Origin: Chloroflexota bacterium
GTDB lineage: Bacteria > Chloroflexota > Ktedonobacteria > Ktedonobacterales > JADMIN01
DNA length: 32,033 nt
Assembly: GCA_021814145.1 (NCBI GenBank)
Contig: JAKAIY010000030.1
Location: 1-32,033, forward strand
Direction of reading: 5' to 3'
Shown: positions 15,747 to 24,048 of the stretch, piece by piece
How positions within the stretch are numbered: the first letter of the stretch is position 1
How the letters are laid out: each line of letters opens with the position of its first letter
Made by a program: the position numbers and the translations under genes
The notes under the pieces: model-generated
Told to the model about the DNA's origin: nothing
Databases searched by the model: none
What the model saw: only the letters and a program-made list of their open reading frames with translations

Positions 15747-17042
15747 CTATGATCGGCGCCGCGCCTCGACAAATACGCCCGGACACGGCTCAAGAGTTGC
15801 GCGCATTCGTGGACGCGCCCGCCCTCCGACATACCTGAATTCATGGCGCTGGAGAAGGCGCGCCAGGACAATCTTGGCCTCAACCTGCGCAAAGGCCGCT
15901 CCAATGCAGTTTCGCGGGCCGCCACCAAAGGGCAGGAACGTATACGGCGGGTGAAAGCTGGCGCGCTCGGGGGAGAAGCGGTCTGGATCAAATGTCGCGG
16001 GCTCTGTCCAGTATTTTTTATCACGATGGGTCAGATACAGAGAATATAGCACCCGCGTTCCCGACGGAATCGGAATATCCTGGAATACGACGTCAGTGGC
16101 TGTGATCCGCGAGCCCAGATGGATTGGTGGGTAAAGACGGAGGGTCTCCTTGATCACGCGATCAAGATAGCTCAATTGCCGAACATGCGTGTACGCGGGG
16201 GGTTGCTTCCCCACTATCGCATCAATTTCCGCCTGCGCCCGCGCCAGGCTGTCAGGATGGGTCATGAGCAGATAGAGGCTCCACGCGAGCAACGCTGTGC
16301 TCGTATCATGCCCTGCGATGAACATGGTCAGCAATTGGTCCCGGATCAAGCCATCACTCATCCCGGAGGCGATCAACCCGCCCAACAGGTCTGAGCCTTG
16401 CTCCGGCTGCGCGCGCCGCGCCGCGATGAGGCGGTATAGATATCCGTCCAGGCGGTGAATCGCCTGCTGGTAGCCCAGGCGGGGAATGGTGGGCCATATC
16501 AACCACGGCCCGGGAGAAATATAACGGATGACGCGCAGGATGTCCTGCCAGAGAGGGCCGAGGCGTGGATTAAAATCATCACTGAAAAGCGTGTCTGTCA
16601 AAATCAGCAGTGCGATCCGGCGCATTTCTTCGAGCAGGTCTATACGGCTCCCCTGGCGCCACTGACTGGTGACACGATCGGTATTCCACCACATCGCATG
16701 GACGAACCGCTCAAACAGGCTTCTGTGCAAGGCGGGAGTGATAACCTGCCGCAGCGCATCGTGTTGCGCGCCATCGGTCACCAGGATGCCCTGTCTGAGC
16801 AAGCGTGTGACAGGATCGCCCTCAGCTCGCCATAGGAACGTATCCCGCGACTCGGTCAGCACAAATTTGTTCGCTTCCGGGCCTACCATCATGACGGCCT
16901 GAAAACCAGGAAGCGGAAGCTGAAAAACATCGCCAAGCGCATCATGCAGCGCCTCCAGCGCGCTCAGTATGTGGCCGTCGCGCATGAAGGCCCGCGCTGC
17001 CAGGCGGCTCGCGGCTGGGCCAGGCGTGGGTATGGTAGACAT
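15747..17042 (-). CDS. Cytochrome P450, candidate carotenoid hydroxylase
   Basis: A 431-residue P450. The I-helix oxygen-binding motif is AGHDTST (243-249), the K-helix ExxR is ETLR (299-302), and the heme loop FLPFGGGPRNCIGAAFA carries the thiolate Cys379. No membrane anchor is seen, so it is a soluble bacterial type. The best functional parallel is CYP175A1 of Thermus, a beta-carotene 3-hydroxylase in a similar crt neighbourhood; no CrtZ or CrtR hydroxylase is seen here, so this P450 could supply the hydroxyl group for the glycosyltransferase. The start at 17042 has GGAG 8 bases upstream; 13 more codons are open before it. Redox partners are not in the window. Confidence 0.92.
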   Translation of the reverse strand: MSTIPTPGPAASRLAARAFMRDGHILSALEALHDALGDVFQLPLPGFQAVMMVGPEANKFVLTESRDTFLWRAEGDPVTRLLRQGILVTDGAQHDALRQVITPALHRSLFERFVHAMWWNTDRVTSQWRQGSRIDLLEEMRRIALLILTDTLFSDDFNPRLGPLWQDILRVIRYISPGPWLIWPTIPRLGYQQAIHRLDGYLYRLIAARRAQPEQGSDLLGGLIASGMSDGLIRDQLLTMFIAGHDTSTALLAWSLYLLMTHPDSLARAQAEIDAIVGKQPPAYTHVRQLSYLDRVIKETLRLYPPIHLGSRITATDVVFQDIPIPSGTRVLYSLYLTHRDKKYWTEPATFDPDRFSPERASFHPPYTFLPFGGGPRNCIGAAFAQVEAKIVLARLLQRHEFRYVGGRARPRMRATLEPCPGVFVEARRRS

Positions 17043-17309
17043 GGCGGTTTCTCCGTATGACGCTGCCCGCAAGCAGAGCAACTATCACGCCTAATCTTTA
17101 GCCAGGAGCCAGACTTGCCATCGCTCTGCCAAATCATACGGGAAATAATACCCACGATTTCAAGCGTGACGTATTCCGAAAGTTCCGCCGCCGTCTCATG
17201 AATAACCGTCATGGGACGCGTCGTTTCTTGCGCGGTAGTCGCCAGAAGCCATAAAAGTATGCGCCTGCGTCGCGCGCCGCTATCGCGTCCCGCGCGTAAG
17301 CGCGCACGC

Positions 17310-18203
17310 TCAATCGTCCACACTGTCCGCATACCAGGCCAGCCGCCGTCTGGGCGCGAGGGCGAACACCACATACAGCGCGCCGATAGCCGCCGCCAGA
17401 ACGCCTCCTATGACGCCCCAGCTTCCAGCATGGGTTGGGACCGTGATTGCCGCCAGGCCAAGGTAGGTGTAAGCGACGCCAACGAGCGCGGCCAGAACAC
17501 GCCAGCCAGCTCGGCGTGTCGCCGCGAGAAAGCCTCCAAGCGCCAGCGACATGGCGAGCGCGGCGGCCGCGACCCAGTGGAAATGTGTCGCGTGCTCGCT
17601 GTACGGGTACAGGATCTGGTAGCTGAGCGCGAGATATGTTGGCTGGATGAGCAACGCCGCGGCTACGACGCTCAGCACAGCTAGCGGGCGGCTCCAACGC
17701 TCGCCCATTCGGACATCGAGCAACGCCGTCCGGTCGGGATAGAGCGCCGCGAGCGCCGCGACCGGAATAGCGAGCGCGAGCGCCCACGGGCCAACGAATA
17801 CCTCAAACAGAACAGCGATGAGGGCGCTGCTCACGATGAGGTACTGCGCCAGCAGCGGCCTTCGCGCTGGCCGCCAGAGCAACGCGAGCAGCGGTCCGCC
17901 GAGCAACACCGCCAGCAATGCGGCGAACTCCGCTCCATGCCAGCGGTGCGCTTCCACCCGCATACCAAGAAACGGCTGGATAGGCGCATACCACGGCCAT
18001 AGAGCCGATGAAAGCCCCACTGCGCTCAGCGCTATTCCCAACACGCCTGTCACGGTGAGAAACGCGATGGAACGCCCGCTCGGCGGCTTCCCACGCTTGG
18101 TCAACCTCGTGGCGCCACGCCCGCCAGAGCGCACACCGCTGCGCTCTTCAACAGTCACCATCCCAACTGGCGTGCGCGCCAGCCGCTCCGTCACAGCGCC
18201 CAT
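17310..18203 (-). CDS. Unknown polytopic membrane protein
   Basis: A 297-residue protein with a basic, probably cytosolic N-terminus (residues 1-45) and about eight hydrophobic segments (near 46-66, 90-108, 120-135, 138-152, 173-192, 208-225, 233-250 and 258-283). It is very rich in Ala and Leu. The second half contains YPYSEHATHFHWVAAAALAM, with several His that might bind metal or heme, but no family is recognised. A weak AAGG lies right before the ATG. The gap before the P450 start (17043-17309) holds no convincing gene. Confidence 0.65.
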   Translation of the reverse strand: MGAVTERLARTPVGMVTVEERSGVRSGGRGATRLTKRGKPPSGRSIAFLTVTGVLGIALSAVGLSSALWPWYAPIQPFLGMRVEAHRWHGAEFAALLAVLLGGPLLALLWRPARRPLLAQYLIVSSALIAVLFEVFVGPWALALAIPVAALAALYPDRTALLDVRMGERWSRPLAVLSVVAAALLIQPTYLALSYQILYPYSEHATHFHWVAAAALAMSLALGGFLAATRRAGWRVLAALVGVAYTYLGLAAITVPTHAGSWGVIGGVLAAAIGALYVVFALAPRRRLAWYADSVDD

Positions 18204-18686
18204 AACCTTTATCTTTCTCTCACACGCGCCGTCATAACGCTCGTCTCAGACCTTGTAGCGTTTTCTCTGATCCCAGACCCACCTTGAGCGTACCTGGCGC
18301 CCGCGACGAAATCGTTACGCGCCCCGTTACGGGGCGACGCGCTGGAGGAGATTCGCGGCGATAGGCGAATGAAGAAAGGCAAAAGCCGTGCGATACGGTG
18401 TAGAGTGGCATTCTAGCGATAGAGGCGATTTTGCGAGCGCGGCGCTCATGTCAGAGACTTGGGCGCTGGCGCGTGGTAGACGCCCCCAGAGCGCGTGGCG
18501 GGCATACCCGTTATAGAGCGGTAGCGGTCCCTCAAGCGCCGCCCCCTCTGACGCGCGTGTGATGTGAAGGTGCCGAATCGTGCTCTGGCCGAGAATGAGC
18601 GCGCATATCATTATAAAAAAGGTGATGTGATCAGGCGCCGGAACCCGCGCGCCCGGAAGTTCCCTATCAGAAACGCAGGCCGCATC
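18204..18686. other. Long intergenic region between two divergent membrane genes
   Basis: About 480 bases separate two divergent genes of unknown function. The stretch holds a tight GC hairpin CGCCCCG-TTA-CGGGGCG at 18320-18336 without a T-run, and an AT-rich patch at 18606-18620 that reads TATAAT on the minus strand and TATAAA on the plus strand. Frames open across it have no family resemblance, and I see no RNA gene. Confidence 0.4.
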
Positions 18687-19226
18687 ATGAGCGCTCCAAC
18701 ACAGCCAAACGCTACTCACACCCCAGAGGTTCCGCCGGCGCCGCCAGCTACGCTTCCACGAACCGCCCCGCTGGTCAAGCCGCCGGAGAGGCATCTGGCG
18801 CTGCGCCTGACGCTCGCGGCGCTGGTGATGTTTCTCGCCATCACCGCCATCGCGGGCGCGCTGTTCGTAGTACCCACGATGCCAAGAGACTATCTGTTGC
18901 GCGGTCCGTTCACAGATTACACTATTCCCGCGCTCGCGCTAGGCGTCCTGGTGGGAGGAAGCGCGCTTATCGCTGCGGCGCTCATATCGCTGAAACCGGC
19001 GGCAGGTGCATTGATCGCCATTCTGTCTGGTGTAGCCATCATCATCTTCGAGCTGGTTGAGATCGCCGTCGTTGGCTTGACCGCTCTGGATCAGCCGTCG
19101 CAGCCATTCGCCTGGCTCCAGGAGTTCTATATCGCGCTCGGCGGCGTCATCATCGCGCTCGGCGTGATGCTCTGGCGCCGGACACAGCGGCGGATTCTGC
19201 GACCAGCGTTCCTGTCCAGCCACTAA
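18687..19226 (+). CDS. Unknown small membrane protein
   Basis: A 179-residue protein with a proline/threonine-rich N-terminus (about 40 residues) and four membrane helices (near 45-67, 82-104, 109-134 and 148-166). The C-terminus is basic (WRRTQRRILRPAF). No family is recognised. The start is uncertain: the ATG at 18687 has only AGG at 7 bases, while an in-frame GTG at 18627 follows an AAGGTGAT sequence and would give a 199-residue protein beginning with an arginine-rich segment. The gene ends just before a perfect palindrome shared with the convergent DUF1269 gene. Confidence 0.6.
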   Translation: MSAPTQPNATHTPEVPPAPPATLPRTAPLVKPPERHLALRLTLAALVMFLAITAIAGALFVVPTMPRDYLLRGPFTDYTIPALALGVLVGGSALIAAALISLKPAAGALIAILSGVAIIIFELVEIAVVGLTALDQPSQPFAWLQEFYIALGGVIIALGVMLWRRTQRRILRPAFLSSH

Positions 19227-19266
19227 CCCTCCCCGAAAAGGTGGATCAGTGGCCTAGCATATACAA

Positions 19267-19300
19267 CTGTGCGCCAGAGGTTTAAACCTCTGGCGCACAG
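19267..19300. terminator. Perfect 34-bp palindrome, bidirectional terminator or dispersed repeat
   Basis: Two 17-base arms meet without a spacer (left arm CTGTGCGCCAGAGGTTT, right arm its exact complement, centre TTTAAA). It lies between convergent genes, 40 bases after one stop and 28 bases after the other. The RNA would form a very stable hairpin with GATTGTTTC on the plus side. Its perfection suggests a repeated element carried in many copies rather than a simple terminator. Confidence 0.7.
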
Positions 19301-19328
19301 GATTGTTTCAACGGATAGACGGTCCATC

Positions 19329-19883
19329 TCAGACGGACGGAGTTGGTGGCTGACCGCTCGCTGGAGTGGACGGGCCACTGATCGGAGCGCCAGCCTCCTC
19401 TTCCGCGAAGATGGCGCGCAGCTTGTCCTCCTGCTCTTTCGGCAGGTTGGTGGAGACCAGCTCCATAGGAACGCCTTTCAGGGCCTCCGAGACGCGATCT
19501 ACAACCGCGTCACTGGTCATCAGGAAAAGGGCCGACGTGCCAGGGACGATCTTCTGTCGCACCTCGTTGATAAACTTGTCGTCTATCCCCACGTCGGCCA
19601 TTGAGCCCGCAAGCGCGCCGAGACCCGCGCCAATCGCCATCCCTATCAAAGGGATAAAGAACAACAGCCCGAAGAGCAGGCCCCAGAACGCGCCTCCCAG
19701 CGCGCCCGCGCCTGTCATATCACTGAGCTGCTGTGTCTTGGGCTTTTTCTTGTCCGCTGGCCAGCTCACAATCGCGGCGTCATGCAGTGTAATGTACTGT
19801 TTGCTCTGCAAATCCCGAATGATCCCCAGGGTGCGCTCAGCCCCGTCAGCCGTGGGGAATTTTAACACGGTCAATGTGGCCAT
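19329..19883 (-). CDS. DUF1269 family membrane protein
   Basis: A 184-residue protein. It begins with a ferredoxin-like soluble part (MATLTVLKFPTADGAERTL, residues 1-50), then a glycine-rich helical hairpin (GAGALGGAFWGLLFGLLFFIPLIGMAIGAG split over about 58-95), then a second soluble domain (GIDDKFINEVRQKIVPGTSALFLM ... VSTNLP) and a disordered Pro/Ser-rich tail. This order is that of DUF1269 proteins, common in bacteria and often linked with stress or general stress operons; the molecular role is not known. AGGAG lies 10 bases before the ATG. It is transcribed as a single gene by the look of its flanks. Confidence 0.85.
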   Translation of the reverse strand: MATLTVLKFPTADGAERTLGIIRDLQSKQYITLHDAAIVSWPADKKKPKTQQLSDMTGAGALGGAFWGLLFGLLFFIPLIGMAIGAGLGALAGSMADVGIDDKFINEVRQKIVPGTSALFLMTSDAVVDRVSEALKGVPMELVSTNLPKEQEDKLRAIFAEEEAGAPISGPSTPASGQPPTPSV

Positions 19884-19995
19884 ACGTAGCTATCTCCTGA
19901 ACGCGATGCGTCGCGCCTCCACGCTCCTGGAGTATTCGCTCCCGGTCACTCTGGCCGGGCGTCATGCGCGCGCGTTATCTGTAAGCGCAAGGCTG

Positions 19996-20021
19996 GCGCC
20001 ACGCAAGCTCAGGCGTGGCGC
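19996..20021. terminator. Hairpin downstream of the lipoprotein pair
   Basis: A perfect 9-bp inverted repeat (GCGCCACGC / GCGTGGCGC) with an 8-base loop lies about 57 bases beyond the stop of the minus-strand binding-protein gene. No T-run is present, so it may be a weak terminator or a 3' stabiliser. Confidence 0.4.
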
Positions 20022-20077
20022 GTGAGCATGAGAGCGGGGCTGAAGAGCGCGATAGCTGACGTGATTTCCTCGCGAGC

Positions 20078-21364
20078 TCAGCCGCCTACCGTAGCGCGGT
20101 ACGTCCATGCGCCTTTGGAGTCGCAGGTGTAGACGCTAAACGGGATCGCGCTGGTATTGTCACCGTTCTTGTCAAAAGCCAGATCGCCGGTGACCCCATG
20201 ATAGGTCGCGGATGTCACTCCCGTCAGAACCACGCCCGCGGTCGGCTTCTTCCCCGCACTGATCGCGGCTTTAATCGCGGCGATCTCATCCATCGCCGCG
20301 TCGTAGGCCAGCGCCGCTTGCGGCAGTGGCTCCGTCCCTGGATACGCCGCCTGATACGCGGACATGAAGCTCTGCGCCCCTTTTAGCGTGGAAAGATCAC
20401 GCGCAGGCAGGAGCGCCGTCGTAGAGCCAGAGATCAGCGCTCCTCCAACCGCGTCGCTCCACCCAGGATTATCCGCGCTGGAGCCAGCGGTCAGCAGCGG
20501 CAGCCCTGGCGCGCCGGAGAGTGTGAGCGCAGCCCGTAATTGCCCGCCTATCAGCGTGCTTCCCGCATAGAACACAGCGTCTGGATACGCCTCGACAATC
20601 GCCGCCACCAGCGCCATCGGATTCCCAATCGCGCCATCCGTGAATGACTGGCGTCCCGCGATAGTGCCGCCCTTCGCGGTCAACTCGGCGCTGAACGCGG
20701 CGGCGAGCGCCTTGCCGGAGAGCGACCCATCGTCCACAATGAAAACCGAACGGGCCGAAAGCCCATGCTTCTGACTGGACGCCATCGCGAGGTCCGCGGC
20801 TGCCTTGCCTTCCGCGTCGCTCGTCTGTGGAAGCCGCAGGAACGCCACTGGCGCGCCCTGGGGATGAAGCTGCGAGAAAGGGATACCCTCCGCCTTCGCG
20901 CGATCCGCCAGGGTAAGACCTGGCAGGGTCGCGCTTGGGGTAATCGTGACGATCCCGGCGCCTTCGATCACTGGCTCAACGCTCAGCGCGCTCTCACTGG
21001 AAAACGGCCCAACAATACCCATCACCCCTCCCCTGGCGATGTCCGCCGTGACCACCTGGCTCGCGTTCCCGAGCGATTCATCTATATGGATGGCCGAGAG
21101 CTGGTAGCCGCCACCCAGCGCGGCGTTTTGTTGAACCGCGAGATCCACTCCATGCTGCATCGCCAGCCCAAGCGTCCCGTCAGCGCCAGTGAGCGGGAAA
21201 ATCGTGAGCAGGGTGAGTGTTTGCTTCGTCGTCCCGCCACCAGCCGCGCAGCCAGGAAGAGCCAGCGTCGAGAGCAATCCCGTGAACAGCATGATAACGC
21301 GGACGGCAAGCGCCGTTCGCGAGCGGGCATTCCCCCAATCGCGGGCAATCACCGTTTTCCCCAT
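20078..21364 (-). CDS. ABC-type amino-acid substrate-binding lipoprotein (Peripla_BP_6)
   Basis: A 428-residue secreted lipoprotein. After a basic start and hydrophobic stretch the lipobox LALPGC places the lipidated Cys at 39. The mature part shows the LivJ/LivK-type type I periplasmic fold: LLTIFPLTGADGTLGLAMQHGVDLAV, GIVGPFSSESALSVEPVIEGAGIVTITPSAT, VFIVDDGSLSGKALAAAF, YPDAVFYAGSTLIGGQL and ALAYDAAMDEIAAIKAA. Such proteins bind branched-chain or other amino acids, amides or urea. No permease or ATPase gene is adjacent, so it either uses distant partners or acts as a sensor. It begins 9 bases after the upstream lipoprotein gene. The only upstream AGAGG is too close to this ATG, so the start could be a few codons different. 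Confidence 0.85.
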   Translation of the reverse strand: MGKTVIARDWGNARSRTALAVRVIMLFTGLLSTLALPGCAAGGGTTKQTLTLLTIFPLTGADGTLGLAMQHGVDLAVQQNAALGGGYQLSAIHIDESLGNASQVVTADIARGGVMGIVGPFSSESALSVEPVIEGAGIVTITPSATLPGLTLADRAKAEGIPFSQLHPQGAPVAFLRLPQTSDAEGKAAADLAMASSQKHGLSARSVFIVDDGSLSGKALAAAFSAELTAKGGTIAGRQSFTDGAIGNPMALVAAIVEAYPDAVFYAGSTLIGGQLRAALTLSGAPGLPLLTAGSSADNPGWSDAVGGALISGSTTALLPARDLSTLKGAQSFMSAYQAAYPGTEPLPQAALAYDAAMDEIAAIKAAISAGKKPTAGVVLTGVTSATYHGVTGDLAFDKNGDNTSAIPFSVYTCDSKGAWTYRATVGG

Positions 21365-21373
21365 CCTCTGCGC

Positions 21374-22360
21374 TCACTGATATGAGATGAAGAGCGGCTG
21401 CGGGAACAGCGCCATGACGTCAGCGGGCGACTGGAGGGGAATATCATATGAGGTGCTGCCTGGATACTGATAAAAGAGCTTATACCCTCCGTATCCCACC
21501 ATATCGCTCTGCACAAACGCCTGATAGTCCCCGATCTTGTTCGGTGTATAGCCAAATCCATCGGATTGAAGCACGACCGAGACATCTGGATTGCGCTCGA
21601 TCTTGTTCTTGTTCGTGAGAACCGCTGAGTTCCACTGATGAATAATCAGAACCTTGCGTGGCAAATGCTGCTGCAAGGAGATATTCGCGAGATCATTGAT
21701 CGCCCAGTTGACCTCACTCGCGTCCATCCAGCCCAGACAGCAAGGATAGCCAGCGGCCTCAGCGTAGCCCTGCGGCGTATTGGGGAAGTGAAACTCCGTA
21801 TCCAGCGCCAGCTCGACGAATGGATATTTCTCGAGATATTTCTGAACGTAATCGGTAACCGCTTTGGAGACCGGCTCCACGCCAAGCTGCAAATCGAAGA
21901 ACAGCAACATGTTGTGTTGCTGGCAAAACTGAATGTACGCCTGAATCGTGGCGTCATCGGTGTATGAAGCGCACCATTGCGGAAAGGCCGAACAGGGCTG
22001 GATGCTATTCACCACGAGATCAACAGCGAGCAGGGTCGGATGTGTCGGATCGAGTGCGGCGTATTGCTTCGCTAGCTGCTGAAGCTGGGGCAGATAAGCG
22101 TTTAGCATGTCCAGTGTGGAGGCGGGGCCATTAACCGGCGACCCGCCAACAATACCGTACGCCGCGATGATGCGATGATAAGGCAGCGGCGCGCCCGTGT
22201 TAGGGTCAAATCCTTGCAGCGTCGTGGCCTCCTTGACACCATAGGAAACCGCTTTCCCCTGGAAGCTCGCCGCCGTTGATTGGGGCGATCCGCATCCCGC
22301 CAGCAGCGTTGCCGTTAGCAACGCGACAAGTGGAAGCGCCATGATGCGCGAACGCCACAT
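21374..22360 (-). CDS. Unknown secreted lipoprotein, possible TIM-barrel fold
   Basis: A 328-residue lipoprotein: signal sequence with lipobox TLLAGC, Cys23. The mature part has regularly spaced hydrophobic strands followed by charged residues (LLAVDLVVNSIQP, NMLLFFDLQLG, VELALDTEFHF, RKVLIIHQWN, VSVVLQSDGFG, PLFISYQ), a pattern typical of a beta/alpha barrel with possible acidic residues at strand ends (Asp and Glu in LALDTEFHF). Several Cys (PCSAFPQWC, YPCC) may form disulfides. No known family is assigned; an extracellular hydrolase is a reasonable guess. The ATG at 22360 follows AAGGAG by 11 bases; the frame is open to 22426. It is the first gene of a two-gene lipoprotein operon. Confidence 0.72.
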   Translation of the reverse strand: MWRSRIMALPLVALLTATLLAGCGSPQSTAASFQGKAVSYGVKEATTLQGFDPNTGAPLPYHRIIAAYGIVGGSPVNGPASTLDMLNAYLPQLQQLAKQYAALDPTHPTLLAVDLVVNSIQPCSAFPQWCASYTDDATIQAYIQFCQQHNMLLFFDLQLGVEPVSKAVTDYVQKYLEKYPFVELALDTEFHFPNTPQGYAEAAGYPCCLGWMDASEVNWAINDLANISLQQHLPRKVLIIHQWNSAVLTNKNKIERNPDVSVVLQSDGFGYTPNKIGDYQAFVQSDMVGYGGYKLFYQYPGSTSYDIPLQSPADVMALFPQPLFISYQ

Positions 22361-22711
22361 AGCGGCTCGAACTCCTTGACAGACGCACACGGGAAAATAC
22401 GGCTCAGACAGAGAGACAGGGCTCACGCCAAGAGGCCAGAGGCAAGCCCGAGTTAGCGTAGTCTACATGCCATCACGCGGTCAATCACAGCAGCGGCAAG
22501 TACCATCATTACATGGCGCGACCCGCTCCTGAGTCCTTTCGCTAGTTGACCAGCCGATGTAGACTCATCGCATGAAGGAGCCAGAGATTGGCGCGAGTTT
22601 GTGACAAGCTTTGGCCCAGATTTTCCGATCCACGCGCTGGGGTTCACCTGTAATAAATCTGAAGTCACCCCATCAAAGTGGGTCAACCACAGTTTGGAGA
22701 GCGGGCGGTAT
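22361..22711. other. Intergenic region between divergent lipoprotein and Pyr_excise genes
   Basis: About 350 bases that must hold the promoters of both divergent genes. TTGACC occurs near 22546 on the plus strand without a matching -10 box at usual distance. No RNA gene, repeat or convincing small reading frame is seen. Confidence 0.35.
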
Positions 22712-23122
22712 ATGCAGACTTTTCTCCCCTACCCGGATTTCGCGCGCTCGGCCGCCTGTCTCGATAGCAGGCGGCTAGGCAAGCAGCGTATTGAGGCGCG
22801 CCAGATTCTCACCATTCTCACTGACCCCACGCGCCGGGGCTGGCGCCATCATCCCGCCGTCGAAATGTGGCGCGGCTACGAAGATGCCCTGCGCCTCTAC
22901 ATGAACGCGATGATCACCGAGTGGACGCGGCGCGGCCACCGCAACACCATGCCTCTCGCCCAGGTTATGGGTGAGGCGAAACTGCCTCCCTGGTTGGGCG
23001 ACCCTGCGTTCCACGCCTCACACCGCGCCAACCTGCTGCGCAAGGACCCGACCTTCTACAGCCGCTATGGCTGGACCGAGTCCCCCGACCTGCCCTATGT
23101 CTGGCCTGGCGTGTCAGCGTGA
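22712..23122 (+). CDS. Pyr_excise/MSMEG_6728-type small protein, possible DNA glycosylase
   Basis: A 136-residue protein beginning MQTFLPYPDFARSAACLDSRRLGKQRIEARQIL. This opening and the later HHPAVEMWRGYEDALRLYMNAMITEW and DPAFHASHRANLLRKDPTFYSRYGW are typical of the family annotated as pyrimidine-dimer DNA glycosylase (T4 endonuclease V related) or MSMEG_6728. The alpha-helical make-up and conserved R/H/E residues fit, but activity in bacterial members is largely unproven. The frame is open back to 22601; the ATG at 22712 is chosen because the family starts exactly there, with GGAG about 13 bases upstream. Confidence 0.82.
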   Translation: MQTFLPYPDFARSAACLDSRRLGKQRIEARQILTILTDPTRRGWRHHPAVEMWRGYEDALRLYMNAMITEWTRRGHRNTMPLAQVMGEAKLPPWLGDPAFHASHRANLLRKDPTFYSRYGWTESPDLPYVWPGVSA

Positions 23123-23505
23123 GGCAGGCGCATAGCCACCCCGCGCCGAGGCGGCAGGTCATCATAGCGAAGCGCCGCAAGTCTATCCACCCTGATCTAC
23201 TCTTCAAAATCGCATCCACCATAGGGAGGCGTTCCCCAACTACGCCCACACTGTTCATCAAATACAAGCGCGCTATCATCGCCGCCAGTGACGCGCTTCC
23301 CTATTACCGCGCCCACCGCGCTCAGTCTCCAGCAGACAACGTCCGACTGGCCTCCCGACCGCCATCACCCTCACGCACGCCGCCCGAGACAGTGTCGTGA
23401 CCTCTGGCGCCGTCCATGTTGATAGAGTTGATAGGAAGTGGCTATCCCATTTGCGCTGCACGCTCGTTCCTCGTTCTAACTGATTGGCGGAGACAAGCCG
23501 CGCGA
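23123..23505. other. Intergenic region with no convincing gene
   Basis: About 380 bases. A 93-codon frame starts with GTG over the previous stop, but its composition is basic and proline-rich, matches no family and has no binding site. A TTGATA-17-CTATCC pair near 23414-23442 is a weak promoter candidate for the following gene. Confidence 0.35.
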
Positions 23506-24048
23506 ATGACAGCGAAATCAGGCTGCGGCGCGGCGCTAGTGGGGGAGGGCGCCGCATTGCCCGTCGTGACCGATCTGTCAGACGTACCCGCCGTTCCTGC
23601 GGTCTACGCCCTCTACGGCGGGCGTGGCGCGGCGCGATCGGCGGCCTACGTCGGCGCCGCTGACCGGCTCAAGCAACGCATCAGGCAACACCTCATTTCG
23701 CGCGACAGCAGCGTCGTCACGGGCGCTTCGGTCGTGCGCCTCAATCCTGACCGCATCACAGAGGTAGCCTGGTGGACCCACCCCACATTCACCGAGCGCG
23801 CCAGCCTGGAGGCCGCCGAGATGGTCGCCTTCGATGTTCTGCAGCCCACGCTGCGTAGCCGTGGGGCCGTCCAGATGGAGGCGCGCCAGCTCTACACTGA
23901 CGAAGGGTTCCGCGCCGAGATGCGCGCGCTCTTCGCGGCAGACCCATCTGGAACACTCGCCATTCCTACCCTGCCCGACGCGCTGGAGCGCATCGCGGAT
24001 CTGGAGCGCCGGGTCGCGGCGCTGGAGGCGCTTCTGAGCGAACGGTGA
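23506..24048 (+). CDS. GIY-YIG-like nuclease-fold protein
   Basis: A 180-residue protein. VPAVYALYGG followed by AAYVGAADRLKQRIRQHL reproduces the GIY...YVG...R..H core of the GIY-YIG fold, and SLEAAEMVAFDVLQPTLRSRG supplies the late catalytic-type Glu and Asn/Gln region. A C-terminal coiled segment (DALERIADLERRVAALEALLS) suggests oligomerisation. Stand-alone GIY-YIG proteins cut DNA or are catalytically silent; which applies is open. The frame is open back to 23416, but the conserved part is covered by the ATG at 23506; no strong binding site is seen, so the start is uncertain. It lies right beside a decaying IS and may itself be an accessory gene. Confidence 0.68.
   Translation: MTAKSGCGAALVGEGAALPVVTDLSDVPAVPAVYALYGGRGAARSAAYVGAADRLKQRIRQHLISRDSSVVTGASVVRLNPDRITEVAWWTHPTFTERASLEAAEMVAFDVLQPTLRSRGAVQMEARQLYTDEGFRAEMRALFAADPSGTLAIPTLPDALERIADLERRVAALEALLSER

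Noticed and set aside
16964-17212. Short minus-strand frame starting MTVIHETAAELSEYVT upstream of the P450
   Set aside because: The first 50 residues look somewhat protein-like, but there is no binding site, it runs into the P450 start in another frame, and no family is recognisable. A remnant cannot be excluded.
18327-18794. 155-codon minus-strand frame in the gap before the small membrane protein
   Set aside because: Overlaps the start of the better-supported plus-strand gene, and its translation has no consistent protein character.
23119-23400. 93-codon frame beginning with GTG over the stop of the Pyr_excise gene
   Set aside because: Basic and proline-rich, no motif, no binding site; more likely non-coding.
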